Shown here: one piece after another, positions 42,099 to 51,045 of the stretch | Position numbering within the stretch: the first letter of the stretch is position 1 | How the letters are laid out: each line of letters opens with the position of its first letter | DNA from: Pseudomonas fluorescens | GTDB taxonomy: Bacteria > Pseudomonadota > Gammaproteobacteria > Pseudomonadales > Pseudomonadaceae | Length of the DNA: 58,437 nucleotides | Direction of reading: 5' to 3' | Assembly: GCF_018614655.1 (NCBI RefSeq) | Contig: NZ_JAGGOG010000028.1 | Span: forward strand, 1 to 58,437 | Translations under genes and position numbers: made by a program | Notes under the pieces: model-generated | Told to the model about the DNA's origin: nothing | Databases searched by the model: none | Seen by the model: the letters and a program-made list of their open reading frames with translations, nothing else

Positions 42099-43597
42099 CG
42101 CTCTACACCAACGATTACCTGGAGTACTACCTGACCTTGGTGGGCTGGATCATCGGCAATGGCATCTGGGACGTCCTGGTGGCCAGCGGCATCGTCGCCC
42201 TGCCCTTTGTGGTGATGGTCGTCCAGGAATGGCTCAAGGCTCGTAGCGAGGGTGCCGACGAAGGCAACAAAGGCCTGCTCTCCACGTTGCGCATTGAGGG
42301 CCGTGTGTACGTCGCCATGGCGGTGGTGTACTTCGCCTGCATCCCGGCCATTCCCATCGACCTCAGCAACCTGGCCTACGACACCTCACGTTCCACCCAG
42401 TGCCAGGTGCATGTGGCCACCCCACAACAGACCCGTTGGTCCAAGAGTTTCACCACCCTCAATAACCAGAGCGCCCAAGTGCCGATCTGGTGGTTTCTGG
42501 TGCATGCTGCCTCCAAAGCAGTCACCGGTGCCGCCGTAGCCGCCATCCCCTGCGGCACCGATCTGCGGCAGATGCGCATGGACATCGATGCCACGCGTAT
42601 TCGAGACCCCCTGTTGGCTCAGGAAGTCGCCGATTTTAGCCATGCCTGTTACGGGCCCGCACGGGCCAGGCTGTTCATGCAGCGACCAAACCTCAACGAG
42701 GCTGACCTGGATGACGTCAACTGGATCGGCTCGAAGTTCTTCCTCACTGCACCCGGCTACTACGACTACTACCACGCCAAGCGCCCGATGAAGGCCTGGG
42801 ACTATGAGCCCAAACGAGATGCCGGGTTGGCACAGATCGACGGGGCAGGCGGTTACCCGACCTGCAGCCAATGGTGGAACGATGCCGGCCGAGGCTTGCG
42901 GGGGCGCTTGATCGAGCAGGTGGATCCGGGACTGCTGGCAAACCTGGGCAAATGGGCTGGATTTCTCAGCCAAGCGCAAGCCAATGACGCGATGATTCGC
43001 ACCCTCGCCTCGCCGCGTCAGCAAGCGCTGAATCAAGGCGCCGTGTACACCGATTACGGTGGCCAAGTGACGATGACCGCGCCCAATGTCGCCACGCGGG
43101 CGACCGCTGATCTGGGTCTGACCGTCGGCTCACTGGCGTTTTTCCCAGCGATGGACACGGTGCGCCAGGCCCTGCCCATGGTGCTGTCGTTTCTGAAGAT
43201 GGCCCTGGTGATCTGCATCCCGCTGGTGATGCTGTTCGGAACCTACGATTTGCAATCGTTAATGACGGTAACGTGCGTGCAGTTTGCGCTGTTCTTCGTC
43301 GATTTCTGGTTCCAGCTCGCACGCTGGATCGACAGCACCATTCTCGACGCGCTGTACGGCTGGGATTCACCGCACAGCAATTTCAACCTGCTCATGGGGT
43401 TGAACAATTCGTTCGGCGACATGCTGCTGAACTTCGTGATGGCCACGATGTTTATCATCCTGCCAGGATTCTGGGTCTCCGCACTGACCTGGGTAGGTGT
43501 TCGCATGGGTGGTGCAGTACAGGGATTGTCAGATGGTTCAAAAGCAGCGTCTCAAGCCGGCTCGAAAGGAGTCGACGTAGTCAAACGAATGAAATGA
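42095..43597 (+). CDS. traG: TraG N-terminal-domain mating-pair protein
   Basis: A 500-residue inner-membrane protein starting at GTG 42095 after CGGAGG. Early helices (about residues 15-45 and 70-90), a large periplasmic part, and a C-terminal cluster of helices (MALVICIPLVMLFGTYDLQS, FVMATMFIILPGFWVSALTW) follow the TraG_N family. It stabilises mating pairs. It is the last gene of module 3, and the DUF3742 gene follows on the other strand, tail to tail. Confidence 0.87.
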   Translation: MTLYTNDYLEYYLTLVGWIIGNGIWDVLVASGIVALPFVVMVVQEWLKARSEGADEGNKGLLSTLRIEGRVYVAMAVVYFACIPAIPIDLSNLAYDTSRSTQCQVHVATPQQTRWSKSFTTLNNQSAQVPIWWFLVHAASKAVTGAAVAAIPCGTDLRQMRMDIDATRIRDPLLAQEVADFSHACYGPARARLFMQRPNLNEADLDDVNWIGSKFFLTAPGYYDYYHAKRPMKAWDYEPKRDAGLAQIDGAGGYPTCSQWWNDAGRGLRGRLIEQVDPGLLANLGKWAGFLSQAQANDAMIRTLASPRQQALNQGAVYTDYGGQVTMTAPNVATRATADLGLTVGSLAFFPAMDTVRQALPMVLSFLKMALVICIPLVMLFGTYDLQSLMTVTCVQFALFFVDFWFQLARWIDSTILDALYGWDSPHSNFNLLMGLNNSFGDMLLNFVMATMFIILPGFWVSALTWVGVRMGGAVQGLSDGSKAASQAGSKGVDVVKRMK

Positions 43598-43600
43598 TCA

Positions 43601-43975
43601 CTACCTATCAAACTCGTCGTCAAACCTCGGGTCCGGTGTATCTGTGTAATTAATAGGATCGTAGAAAACACTCTCTTTATGATCCGCCTGTTCACCGATA
43701 GCCCAATCCTCTTCATCTCTCGTTGAAGCCCAAGCAAGTTTTGCGACTGCGCCTCCGAACACCAGGAGCAGTGCTACCCAAAACGTGAAGTAAAGAAGCC
43801 CGCCAATTACCAACAACTTGGAAATCCAAAGCAATGGCACACTGACCGCTCTTGGAATCCCTCGATGGCGGAATTGCTGCAACAACCAACTCTCTCCTCG
43901 ACGGCATTTACATACAACTTGTCCAGCCCATCGCCCGAGCCGCTCAGGAATACTGTTGCGTGTACGTGCGTTCAT
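43601..43975 (-). CDS. DUF3742-family protein
   Basis: A 124-residue protein with a basic N-terminus (MNARTRNSIPERLGRWAGQ), one or two close membrane helices (WISKLLVIGGLLYFTFWVAL) and an acidic tail ending NYTDTPDPRFDDEFDR. This is the DUF3742 pattern of ICE and plasmid proteins usually found between TraG and TraI. The function is unknown. Confidence 0.85.
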   Translation of the reverse strand: MNARTRNSIPERLGRWAGQVVCKCRRGESWLLQQFRHRGIPRAVSVPLLWISKLLVIGGLLYFTFWVALLLVFGGAVAKLAWASTRDEEDWAIGEQADHKESVFYDPINYTDTPDPRFDDEFDR

Positions 43976-44152
43976 CTGCTGTCTCCTATCGCTGAAAAGG
44001 ATTATCGGCCCCTAACGCCGGCGTTAAACACCACTCCACATCGCCGCCCTCAAAAGGCCAATGGAAAGGCTGCACGGGCAAGGGACCGACGGGGAAAGGC
44101 CCTACCCAAAAAGGCGAAAGGGCCCGCAACCCACCCACCTGCGAGGTCGATC

Positions 44153-45856
44153 ATGCTCTCTTGGCTCAGGCGAAAAGCGCCTACTCCCGTGGCGGTCGAT
44201 ATCCCACTCGCGAGGGGCTTCACGGCCCCACAAGCTGCTTGCGCGCTGCTGAACACGCCGCACCGGCGCAAGCTGCTGGAGACCATCTGGCAACGCACCT
44301 CGCTCTCCCGAACTCAGTTCGACAGTTTGTACCGGATCCCGCTGCAGCGCTACGCCGAGCTGGTGCAACTGCTCCCCGCCTCTGAAAGCCATCACCATGC
44401 TCATCCCGGCGGCATGCTGGACCATGCCCTGGAAACGGTCGACTTCGCCCTCAAGCTGCGTCAGTCCCACTTGCTGCCCATCGGCGCGCCACCGGAAACC
44501 CAAGCCGCTGAAGCTGAAGTCTGGACTGCCGCAGTCGCCTATGCGGCCTTGCTGCACGACCTGGGCAAGATCGCCGTGGACCTGCACATCGAGCTCGCCG
44601 ATGGCACCACCTGGCACCCGTGGCATGGCCCGCTGGCCCAGCCCTACCGACTGCGCTACCGGACGGATCGCCAGTACCGCCTGCACAACGCGGCTACGGG
44701 GCTTCTGTACAACCGCGTACTCACGCCAGCCTGCCTTGACTGGCTCAGTGCCTATCCGCACCTCTGGGCATCGTTGTTGTTTGTCCTGTCCGGCCAACAT
44801 GAGCACGCCGGCGTTCTCGGCGAGCTGGTGGTCCGCGCGGACCAGGCCTCGGTAGCGCAAGCACTGGGCGGTAACCCCAGTAAAGCCATTGCCGCGCCCA
44901 AGCAGGCACTTCAGCGCAAGCTGATCGAGGGGCTGCGGTACTTGCTCAAGCAAGAGCTCAAACTCAATCAACTCCAGGCCTCTGATGCCTGGCTCACCGA
45001 CGATGCGCTTTGGTTGGTCAGCAAGACGGTGTCCGATAAATTACGCGCGCACCTGTTACGTCTTGGTATCGAAGGCATCCCGGAACGCAACACTGCGGTG
45101 TTCAATGTGCTGCAGGACCATGGGATTGCCCTGGAGAGTCCCAGCGGCAAGGCCATTTGGACCGCCACCGTCAACAGTGACAGCGGCTGGTCACAAAGCC
45201 TGACCTTCCTGAAGCTCTCGCCTGCGCTGATCTGGAGCCATGACGAACGCCCTGCCGCCTTTAACGGTACGGTGATCGTGGATCAGTTGCCTGGGGAAGC
45301 TCCATCCTCCGCCGCTCCGGCAGCGGCTAAGCAAACAGAACCACCCTTCGTGGATCTCGATCCCGACGAAGCGTTGATGGATTGTGTACCGGCGCTTCCA
45401 ACCGAAGCGCCACCACCGGCCGATCCGATCACAGAGATGCCCCCCGGCGAGGCCTTTCTGCAGTGGCTGGAACAAGGGATCCGATCCCATCGGCTCATCA
45501 TCAACGATGCCAAGGCGCTGGTTCACACAGTGGCCGATACGTTGTACCTGGTCAGCCCGAGTATCTTCCAGCGCTACTGTCGCGAACATCCGCATATCGC
45601 GTGTAGGGCCAAACAGGAGCACCAGCAGGATTGGGAATGGCTGCAGCGCCAATTCGAACGTCAACGTGCGCACCGCAAACAGACCAATGGACTAAACATC
45701 TGGACCTGTCAGGTGACCGGCCCGCGCAGGTCTAGACGCTTGCACGGCTACCTGCTCATCGACCCCAAGGACCTGATGGGTGACATCGCCCTCAACAACC
45801 CCTACTTACAATTGCTGCCAGCTGAGCCGGAGCAATCTCCACCATCGACCCCATAA
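44153..45856 (+). CDS. traI: MOBH-family TraI relaxase
   Basis: A 567-residue relaxase of the TraI_2/MOBH family (TIGR03760), started at ATG 44153; the open frame to 43865 overlaps the DUF3742 gene and is improbable. The HD-type metal motif is visible as HHAHPGGMLDHALETVDFAL (about residues 79-98) and ALLHDLGKIAVDL (about 132-144). A C-terminal TraI_2_C domain contains FLQWLEQGIRSHRLIINDAK. It nicks the origin of transfer and pilots the strand through the TraD/T4SS machine. The origin itself was not identified. Confidence 0.9.
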   Translation: MLSWLRRKAPTPVAVDIPLARGFTAPQAACALLNTPHRRKLLETIWQRTSLSRTQFDSLYRIPLQRYAELVQLLPASESHHHAHPGGMLDHALETVDFALKLRQSHLLPIGAPPETQAAEAEVWTAAVAYAALLHDLGKIAVDLHIELADGTTWHPWHGPLAQPYRLRYRTDRQYRLHNAATGLLYNRVLTPACLDWLSAYPHLWASLLFVLSGQHEHAGVLGELVVRADQASVAQALGGNPSKAIAAPKQALQRKLIEGLRYLLKQELKLNQLQASDAWLTDDALWLVSKTVSDKLRAHLLRLGIEGIPERNTAVFNVLQDHGIALESPSGKAIWTATVNSDSGWSQSLTFLKLSPALIWSHDERPAAFNGTVIVDQLPGEAPSSAAPAAAKQTEPPFVDLDPDEALMDCVPALPTEAPPPADPITEMPPGEAFLQWLEQGIRSHRLIINDAKALVHTVADTLYLVSPSIFQRYCREHPHIACRAKQEHQQDWEWLQRQFERQRAHRKQTNGLNIWTCQVTGPRRSRRLHGYLLIDPKDLMGDIALNNPYLQLLPAEPEQSPPSTP

Positions 45857-45959
45857 CGCGGCAAAGGGGCGTGGGACCGCGGTACGGTGGTTCACTGCAC
45901 TGATACCGCCGATAGCGATTGCCGCCCTTCCTCGAACCATTACTGCAACGCCAGCAACT

Positions 45960-46889
45960 CGATCCCCACCAGCTCCCGCGTCCGGTGGCGATTGTTTGCC
46001 TGCGTTGGTTACCGATGGCTTACGACCCGGTCCGCGACACGCGCAACGGGTACACCCGCCTGATGTTTGCCCAGCACCTGGCGAATCTGGTTCCAGTGTG
46101 GGGCCGCAGCACCGGCACAGGGCAGGTACTGACCCGCGACGTGCGCAACGCCTTGCTGCGCATCGCCGCCGACCCGCACTTGCCGAAAAAACGCCACGAG
46201 CGTGCCCAGGAAAGGGGGGAATCCATCGACCTGTTTTGCCAGGATTTCGAGGGGAACTGTTCGATCGCGAAGGCACGCCTTGACCCGAGAGCGATGTGAC
46301 CCTTGTCGATCTCGCCACTTACGCTCGCGAAGGCTACGAGGCACAGATGTCTATCCGCTACATCAGCCTGATGAACACCGTGAACAACCTTGCCGAACGC
46401 GACCAGTACCTGGGAAGGCCAATCATCATGGTCACCGACGAGGGCCATATCATCACCCAAAACCCGTTGCTGCCGCCCTTCGTGGTCAAGGGCACGAAGC
46501 TGTGGCGCAAGCTCGGCGCCTGGTTCTGGTTGGCGACGCAGAATCTTGCCGACTTTCCCACGGCTGCGCAGACCATGCTCAACATGATCGAATGATGGAT
46601 CTGTCTGAACCTGCCGCCGGCGCAGATTGAAGACATCGCGCGTTTTAAGAAACTCACGTCGGTACAGAAAGCTCTGCGGCTCTCCGCCAGCAAGGAACCG
46701 GGGAAATACACCGAGGGCGCCGTGCTGTCGAAGACGCTCGAAACGCTGTTTCGGGCCGTACCGCCCGGTCTCTACCTCGCCCTGGCCATGACCGAGCCCG
46801 AAGAAAAAGCCGAGCGCTGGACATTGATGCAAGCGCACGGCTGCTCGGAGTTGGAAGCGGCCTTCCGCATTGCCGAACGGAGTCGATAG
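45960..46889 (+). pseudogene. Second TraC-type ATPase, decayed
   Basis: The text begins PVAIVCLRWLPMAYDPVRDT and LMFAQHLANLVPVWGRSTGT, jumps over the whole Walker A region to TRDVRNALLRIAADPHLP, then reads ELFDREGTP-stop-PESDVTLVDLATYA, RPIIMVTDEGHIITQNP, NMIE-stop-WICLNLPP and LAMTEPEEKAERWTLMQAHG. So it has a large internal deletion, a frame change and two Trp codons turned to TGA. It is close to, but clearly diverged from, the intact traC at 16791, and probably derives from a related ICE. Confidence 0.88.
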
Positions 46890-46950
46890 CGCGTGTGGAA
46901 TAGAACCTATCTAAGGAAAAGTGCTGCCCAGCCTTGGACAACGCTGGGCG

Positions 46951-47685
46951 CTAGCCACTGAACACCTTTTCAACGTAGGCTCCCATGAACCAGTCAGGAA
47001 CCTCTTCAACCTTGAATTCAAGGTCCGTCCCATCCGTCACTTCGGCAAGTAGCACCAGGTCGGCACCGGAGTTATCGAAGATGTAGGCCCGGTTCGAGGC
47101 TGCAATTGCCGCAGGCAGAAGGTTCAGGCACCGGCCATAGCGCTGGACTATTTTCTCTATAGGAACTGGGTGCCCACCTGCCGCGACACGGTTCCTGACC
47201 CTGTTGATATTGATGTCAGGGTCTTCAGTTGCCACAAAGTAAAGATAGGTTCGGTATCCAGACTCTCTCGCTTTGAGCATAAAAGCGATTTTGTCGTCAC
47301 TGGACATCACCGTTTCAAAGGTAAAAGAGAGCTGGTCTTCGAGGAGTCTGTTCCGGATGAAGTCAGAAAGCACAGAGGCAAAATAGGAGTTCATCGCGAC
47401 TGTCTGGAAATTCAAGCCATTGCTGCTAAAGCCTATTTTGGCCACCTCCTCATCGAGCTGGGCGGACCTGACCAGACGGTGCTCCCGAAGGAAACCGAGG
47501 ATTTCATCACTCTCAGCTTCCAGTTGAAAATCACTGAACTCCAGACGACCGCTCTCTTTGGCAGCCTTCTCGATTTCATCCGGGTTAATGTAGATGCCGA
47601 TCAAGTGGGAAGGAATGGCACTTTTCATCGTGCTCTTGCCGGAGCCGTTGGGTCCAGCAAAGACCCTCAGACGAGGGACCGTCAT
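46951..47685 (-). CDS. Zeta-toxin-like P-loop kinase
   Basis: A 244-residue protein with Walker A RVFAGPNGSGKSTMKSAI (about residues 6-23), INPDEI, SFTFETVMS and YLYFVATEDPDININRVRNR with the Arg-rich lid. This is the zeta-toxin/AAA pattern; such toxins phosphorylate UDP-N-acetylglucosamine. Its start overlaps the stop of the upstream small gene (ATGA), as in toxin-antitoxin pairs. A non-toxic P-loop kinase of the same family is the alternative. Confidence 0.8.
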   Translation of the reverse strand: MTVPRLRVFAGPNGSGKSTMKSAIPSHLIGIYINPDEIEKAAKESGRLEFSDFQLEAESDEILGFLREHRLVRSAQLDEEVAKIGFSSNGLNFQTVAMNSYFASVLSDFIRNRLLEDQLSFTFETVMSSDDKIAFMLKARESGYRTYLYFVATEDPDININRVRNRVAAGGHPVPIEKIVQRYGRCLNLLPAAIAASNRAYIFDNSGADLVLLAEVTDGTDLEFKVEEVPDWFMGAYVEKVFSG

Positions 47686-47930
47686 GAGCAGCAGCGCACC
47701 TTGATCACACCACCCTGCGTCACTTTGTGCTTGGGCTTGGCCACCCGAATGACCTTGCGCTCACCGTCGGCAGTCGTTTCAACCAACATGCCATTCACGA
47801 CTTCCATCACACTGCGGCCGGCAGCCAGCGCGTTGATATAGGCGGTATTGATGGCACCTTCAGCCATGACCGGGATCCTGTCCTCCAGCCGGCTCACCAG
47901 ATCGTCACTCAACACTCGTTTGACTTTCAT
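47682..47930 (-). CDS. Probable antitoxin partner of the zeta-like protein
   Basis: An 82-residue protein started at ATG 47930 (GGAG six bases ahead); a longer frame reaches 47966. It reads MKVKRVLSDDLVSRLEDRIP, INTAYINALAAGRSVMEVVN, VETTADGERKVIRVAKPKHK. It is not a known epsilon antitoxin by eye, but the size, order and 4-base overlap with the zeta-like gene argue for an antitoxin. Confidence 0.65.
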   Translation of the reverse strand: MKVKRVLSDDLVSRLEDRIPVMAEGAINTAYINALAAGRSVMEVVNGMLVETTADGERKVIRVAKPKHKVTQGGVIKVRCCS

Positions 47931-48189
47931 ACCGCGCTCCACGTTGTTAGCGTGCAGGATCTGCACTCAATCAGAATCTTAGCTCCGTAAACCTGTATGT
48001 AACAGGACTTCTGCCAGTCCCATTCTAAAGGAATGACGTCTGGAACCATACCATTCAACAGATTTACATGCTTGATGCGTGGCCGTGGCAATTGAGTCAA
48101 ATAGCTCGCACGATGACCGCTTCGGCGGTGATGAACGCCCACTTCTCCCTCGGAGCGCCTTTCGAGCGCTGCTCGCCAGGCAAACCCTC

Positions 48190-48268
48190 TTGTTGTTCTT
48201 CCACCCACTGCGGGGAAACTCTTGCCCGCACGGGACAGGTTTCTTCGCGCTTTCAACGAAGGTACACC
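48190..48268 (+). promoter_or_regulatory. GC-rich leader of the 112-residue ICE gene
   Basis: It contains CCCACTGCGGGG (48204-48215) and CCCGCACGGG (48225-48234), the two-block motif shared with four other leaders in the window. A GAAGG ribosome site follows ahead of ATG 48269. Confidence 0.5.
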
Positions 48269-48607
48269 ATGTCCGAGTCACTCACACCCAAAGCCCTGAA
48301 CACCCTTCAGTTGGCCATTGTATTGACCCCTGACGCCTGGCAAAACGCGGTACCGCTCAAGCGCTCAGATCATCCTGAGAAGCTACAACTCGATCGTCTG
48401 AGCTACGTATTACGTGCAGCGTTCGAAGCCCGCCTGGCCCAACCAGACGAACCTTATGTGCTGTTCGAGGTAGTCCTCGCCGCACCAACGGGGCATCCAC
48501 AGCATGACCCGTTACTGCAACTGAGCCTCAGCCTACTCCAAGAACCGAACGAGCCCGACGCCTTGCTGGTAGCGCTTGCAGGAGAGGCCAACGGTAAAAG
48601 CACATAA
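48269..48607 (+). CDS. Conserved ICE protein of unknown function
   Basis: A 112-residue soluble protein started at ATG 48269; the open frame back to 48068 covers the leader. It reads LNTLQLAIVLTPDAWQNAVP, LQLDRLSYVLRAAFEARLAQ and VLFEVVLAAP. I do not know the family name. It has its own leader and is oriented with the following ardC gene. Confidence 0.6.
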   Translation: MSESLTPKALNTLQLAIVLTPDAWQNAVPLKRSDHPEKLQLDRLSYVLRAAFEARLAQPDEPYVLFEVVLAAPTGHPQHDPLLQLSLSLLQEPNEPDALLVALAGEANGKST

Positions 48608-48659
48608 CCGTACTCGGCTCTCAAATCCACATCGGACAACAGGCAAGACCTGCATTAAT

Positions 48660-48732
48660 CCAACCTATCACCCCACCGGGGCACCCTCCCCGACGGGCAA
48701 GGCGTTCCTCCGTTTCTTTTGAGGAACGTGCC
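48660..48732 (+). promoter_or_regulatory. GC-rich leader of the ardC gene
   Basis: CCCCACCGGGG (48671-48681) and CCCCGACGGG (48688-48697) stand ahead of the TTTTGAGGAACG ribosome site. The second block plus CAAGG is almost identical to that in the leader at 2414. Confidence 0.5.
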
Positions 48733-49284
48733 ATGCGCGATATCTACCAAGACGTGACTGACAAGATCGTTGCTGCTTTAGACCAAGGTGTTGTCCCCTG
48801 GATCAAACCCTGGTCCTCAAGTGGCGCAGTAAACATCGGTCATCAACACTACCCCATCAACGCCGTCACGCGTCGTCCCTATTCGGGATCAATTTACCGT
48901 TGCTCTGGGCCGCGGCCCGGCTGCGGGGGTTCACCCCAAGATCGTTGCCTGACCTTCAACCAGGCCAAAAAAGCCGGCGGACACGTCCGTCAGGGCGAGC
49001 ACAGTACCTTGGCGGTGCGCTACAAGCCGATAGAGCGTCAGGAACAGACCGATTCCGGCCAACCTGTGCTCGATGAATCCGGTCAGCCCAAGGTCGCTCA
49101 GTTGGGCATTCTCAGGACGCATTTCCTGTTCAATATCGAGCAACCGGAGGGGCTCGAAACGCTCAATGAAACCCTGCTCGAAACGGATTCGAGCGATCCC
49201 TTCCCAGCCAACAGCGCTGCGGAAAATCTGCTGTTAAGTTCAGGTGCACGTATTGTTCATCGGCCTGCCGACGAAGCCTTTTAG
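48733..49284 (+). pseudogene. ardC: ArdC-like antirestriction protein, N-terminal part
   Basis: 183 residues of an ArdC/zincin-type antirestriction protein: MRDIYQDVTDKIVAALDQG, VPWIKPW, LTFNQAKKAGGHVRQGEHST, and a break at ADEAF where the transposon begins. In addition, one base is lost near 48886 and one gained near 48940, so about 20 residues between YSG and QDR are read out of frame (the original frame would give INLPLLWAAARLRGFT). The zinc-binding middle with HExxH is absent. The C-terminal piece lies at 57161-57321. Confidence 0.85.
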
Positions 49285-49408
49285 GGGTTTGGGGAGCAGT
49301 GGAACCAAAAACCAACGTATGCCCTAGCACCTCCGCTCAGAGCCCTTCCCAGGCATCCGCCTCGATAAAACAATTGCGCATCTCGGCCTCTTGACTGATC
49401 TCGGTCAG
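49284..49408. repeat. Left long terminal inverted repeat of the transposon
   Basis: Matches the complement of 57034-57160 with a handful of differences, including a 2-base loss near 49344 that changes the end of the enclosed small gene (AWEGL instead of AWEEGSERRW). The first ~36 bases (GGGG...CCAACGTA) look like a Tn3-family end. Confidence 0.88.
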
Positions 49409-49674
49409 CAGATCATGTACCGTCTTATCCAGCGCCTCATCGTTGCGACATGGAATGCTCAGCGCGTAGTTACCCGACTCCAGCGGCTTCATGCCATAGG
49501 GTCCCAGGCAGTAACGCTCGATATTCTCCTTTGCCCGCTTTTTGCCACGCACGAACGTGCTGTTGTTCTCGACGACCAGGCGCAATATGACCGTCGCAAT
49601 CCTCTCTGCCTCGTCCACTGCCGGTGGGACTGTGATGCCGAGGCGCTGCGAGTTTTTTGCGGATGCGCCTATCG
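49337..49674 (-). CDS. Small transposon-borne protein of unknown function
   Basis: The end of a longer open frame encodes ERIATVILRLVVENNSTFVR, RAKENIERYCLGPYGMKPLE and TEISQEAEMRNCFIEADAWE. It is not resolvase sequence; a frameshift in the preceding tnpR made one continuous frame. I cannot fix its own start. The last part lies in the long inverted repeat, and the other repeat carries an undamaged copy of the same end. A small accessory protein of this transposon family is my best reading. Confidence 0.45.
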
Positions 49675-50243
49675 TTATGCTGCGATGCCGGTGGTGTAGC
49701 GGTAAAGCGTGCTTTTTGGAAATGTGCAGTCTCTTGCCACTGGCGCTCACGCTTAGTCGACCCTCTCGATACAGCGTTTCTGCGGCCATAGCCGTCGCTT
49801 GCGCTTGAGCGGGCAGCCCCTTCGGACGGCCACCGACTCGACCACGTGACCGTGCAGCGGACAAGCCTGCTTGTGTGCGCTCACGGATCAATTCGCGCTC
49901 GAACTCTGCCAGCGAGGCGAACAGGTTGAACACAAAGCGGCCTTGTGCGTGAGTGGTGTCGATGGGGTCATTCAGACTTTGCAGTCCAACGTTGCGAGCG
50001 GCCAATTCACCGACCAATTCCACTAGGTGCTTGAGCGAACGTCCCAGACGATCCAGCTTCCAAATCACCACGGCATCACCGGCCCGCACATGAGCTAATA
50101 ATTTATCCAATTCCGGACTTGCGCTTTTTGAGCCACTGGCAACGTCTTGATAGATCCGCTCGCACCCTGCCTTTTTCAGAGCCATCGATCTGGAGGTCAG
50201 CGTTCTGATCCCGAGTGCTCACCCGCGCATGGCCAATTTTCAT
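49675..50243 (-). pseudogene. tnpR: Serine resolvase (TnpR-type), double frameshift
   Basis: From ATG 50243: MKIGHARVSTRDQN with the catalytic Ser, then after one extra base near 50180 the frame gives LKKAGCERIYQDVASGSKSA, VVIWKLDRLGRSLKHLVELV and EFERELIRERTQAGL. A second extra A near 49723 breaks the helix-turn-helix end (original text LHISKSTLYRY). Resolvase would act at a res site in 50244-50393, where no gene is seen. Inactive as it stands. Confidence 0.82.
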
Positions 50244-50393
50244 CAAAAGTACCGCTTACTCAACAGAAAAATTGAGCTAACTCAGAGCGTGGCAGGTCTT
50301 TCGTTAAAGTTCGAAAAACGAGGGTTTTTCGAACTGTTGCGACGCAGTAAGCATTGAGCGTATAAACACACAAACACCTGTTTTGGAAAAGTC

Positions 50394-50633
50394 ATGAATA
50401 CCACTCGCTGGAACGTCGCCGTTTCGACCGACACTGACCAATCGCTGCGCATGTTTCTGGCCAGCCAAGGCGGTGGCCGTAAGGGCGACCTGTCGCGCTT
50501 CATCGAAGAAGCGGTGCGGGCACACATTCTGGAACTGAGCGCCGAACAGGCCAAGGCTTCCAACGCCCATCTCAGTGAGGTAGAACTGACCGAAGCGGTT
50601 GATGAAGCGCTCGACTGGGTACGTAAGCGCTGA
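50394..50633 (+). CDS. Ribbon-helix-helix-type antitoxin of a PIN system
   Basis: A 79-residue protein: RWNVAVSTDTDQSLRMFLAS, KGDLSRFIEEAVRAHILELS, DEALDWVRKR. Basic N-terminus and one RHH core, as in antitoxins preceding PIN toxins on Tn3-family transposons. It overlaps the toxin start. The antitoxin itself looks intact. Confidence 0.75.
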   Translation: MNTTRWNVAVSTDTDQSLRMFLASQGGGRKGDLSRFIEEAVRAHILELSAEQAKASNAHLSEVELTEAVDEALDWVRKR

Positions 50634-51042
50634 TGCGGGTCGTATTGGGCACCAACATCCTGTTCAGTGCGCTGATCTCACCACACGGGGCTCCCGATGC
50701 AATCTATCGGGCCTGGCGTTCGGCTCGCTTCGAGGTAGTGACCTCACGGGCACAGCTCGATGAGATTCGTCGCGCCAGTCGTTACCCAAGCTTCAGGCCA
50801 TCCTGCAGCCTGCCAAAGTGGGTGCCATGATCAATAACCTGCAACGGTCGATGGTGCTGGAGCGCTTGACCATCGAGATTGAGGCCGATGATCCGGATGA
50901 CTCTTTTCTGCTGGCCATGGCTTTGGCGGGCAATGCAGATTACCTGGTAACCGGTGATCGCCGCGCAGGCCTCTTGCAACGCGGGCATATCGAACGCACG
51001 CGGATTGTCACCCTCGCCGTGTTCTGCGCTGAGGTACTGTGA
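50633..51042 (+). pseudogene. PIN-domain toxin, frameshifted
   Basis: It starts MRVVLGTNILFSALISPHGA: the first PIN-domain acidic residue (normally LDTN) is Gly. One C is lost near 50786, so RYPSFRP replaces RYPKLQAILQPAK. The second frame then gives LERLTIEIEADDPDDSFLLA and DYLVTGDRRAGLLQRG with the other acidic residues. Both changes should kill RNase activity. Confidence 0.8.
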
Positions 51043-51045
51043 TCG

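Noticed and set aside
43865..44152. N-terminal extension of TraI
   Set aside because: The extension overlaps the DUF3742 gene on the other strand and has no relaxase similarity; ATG 44153 is the sensible start.
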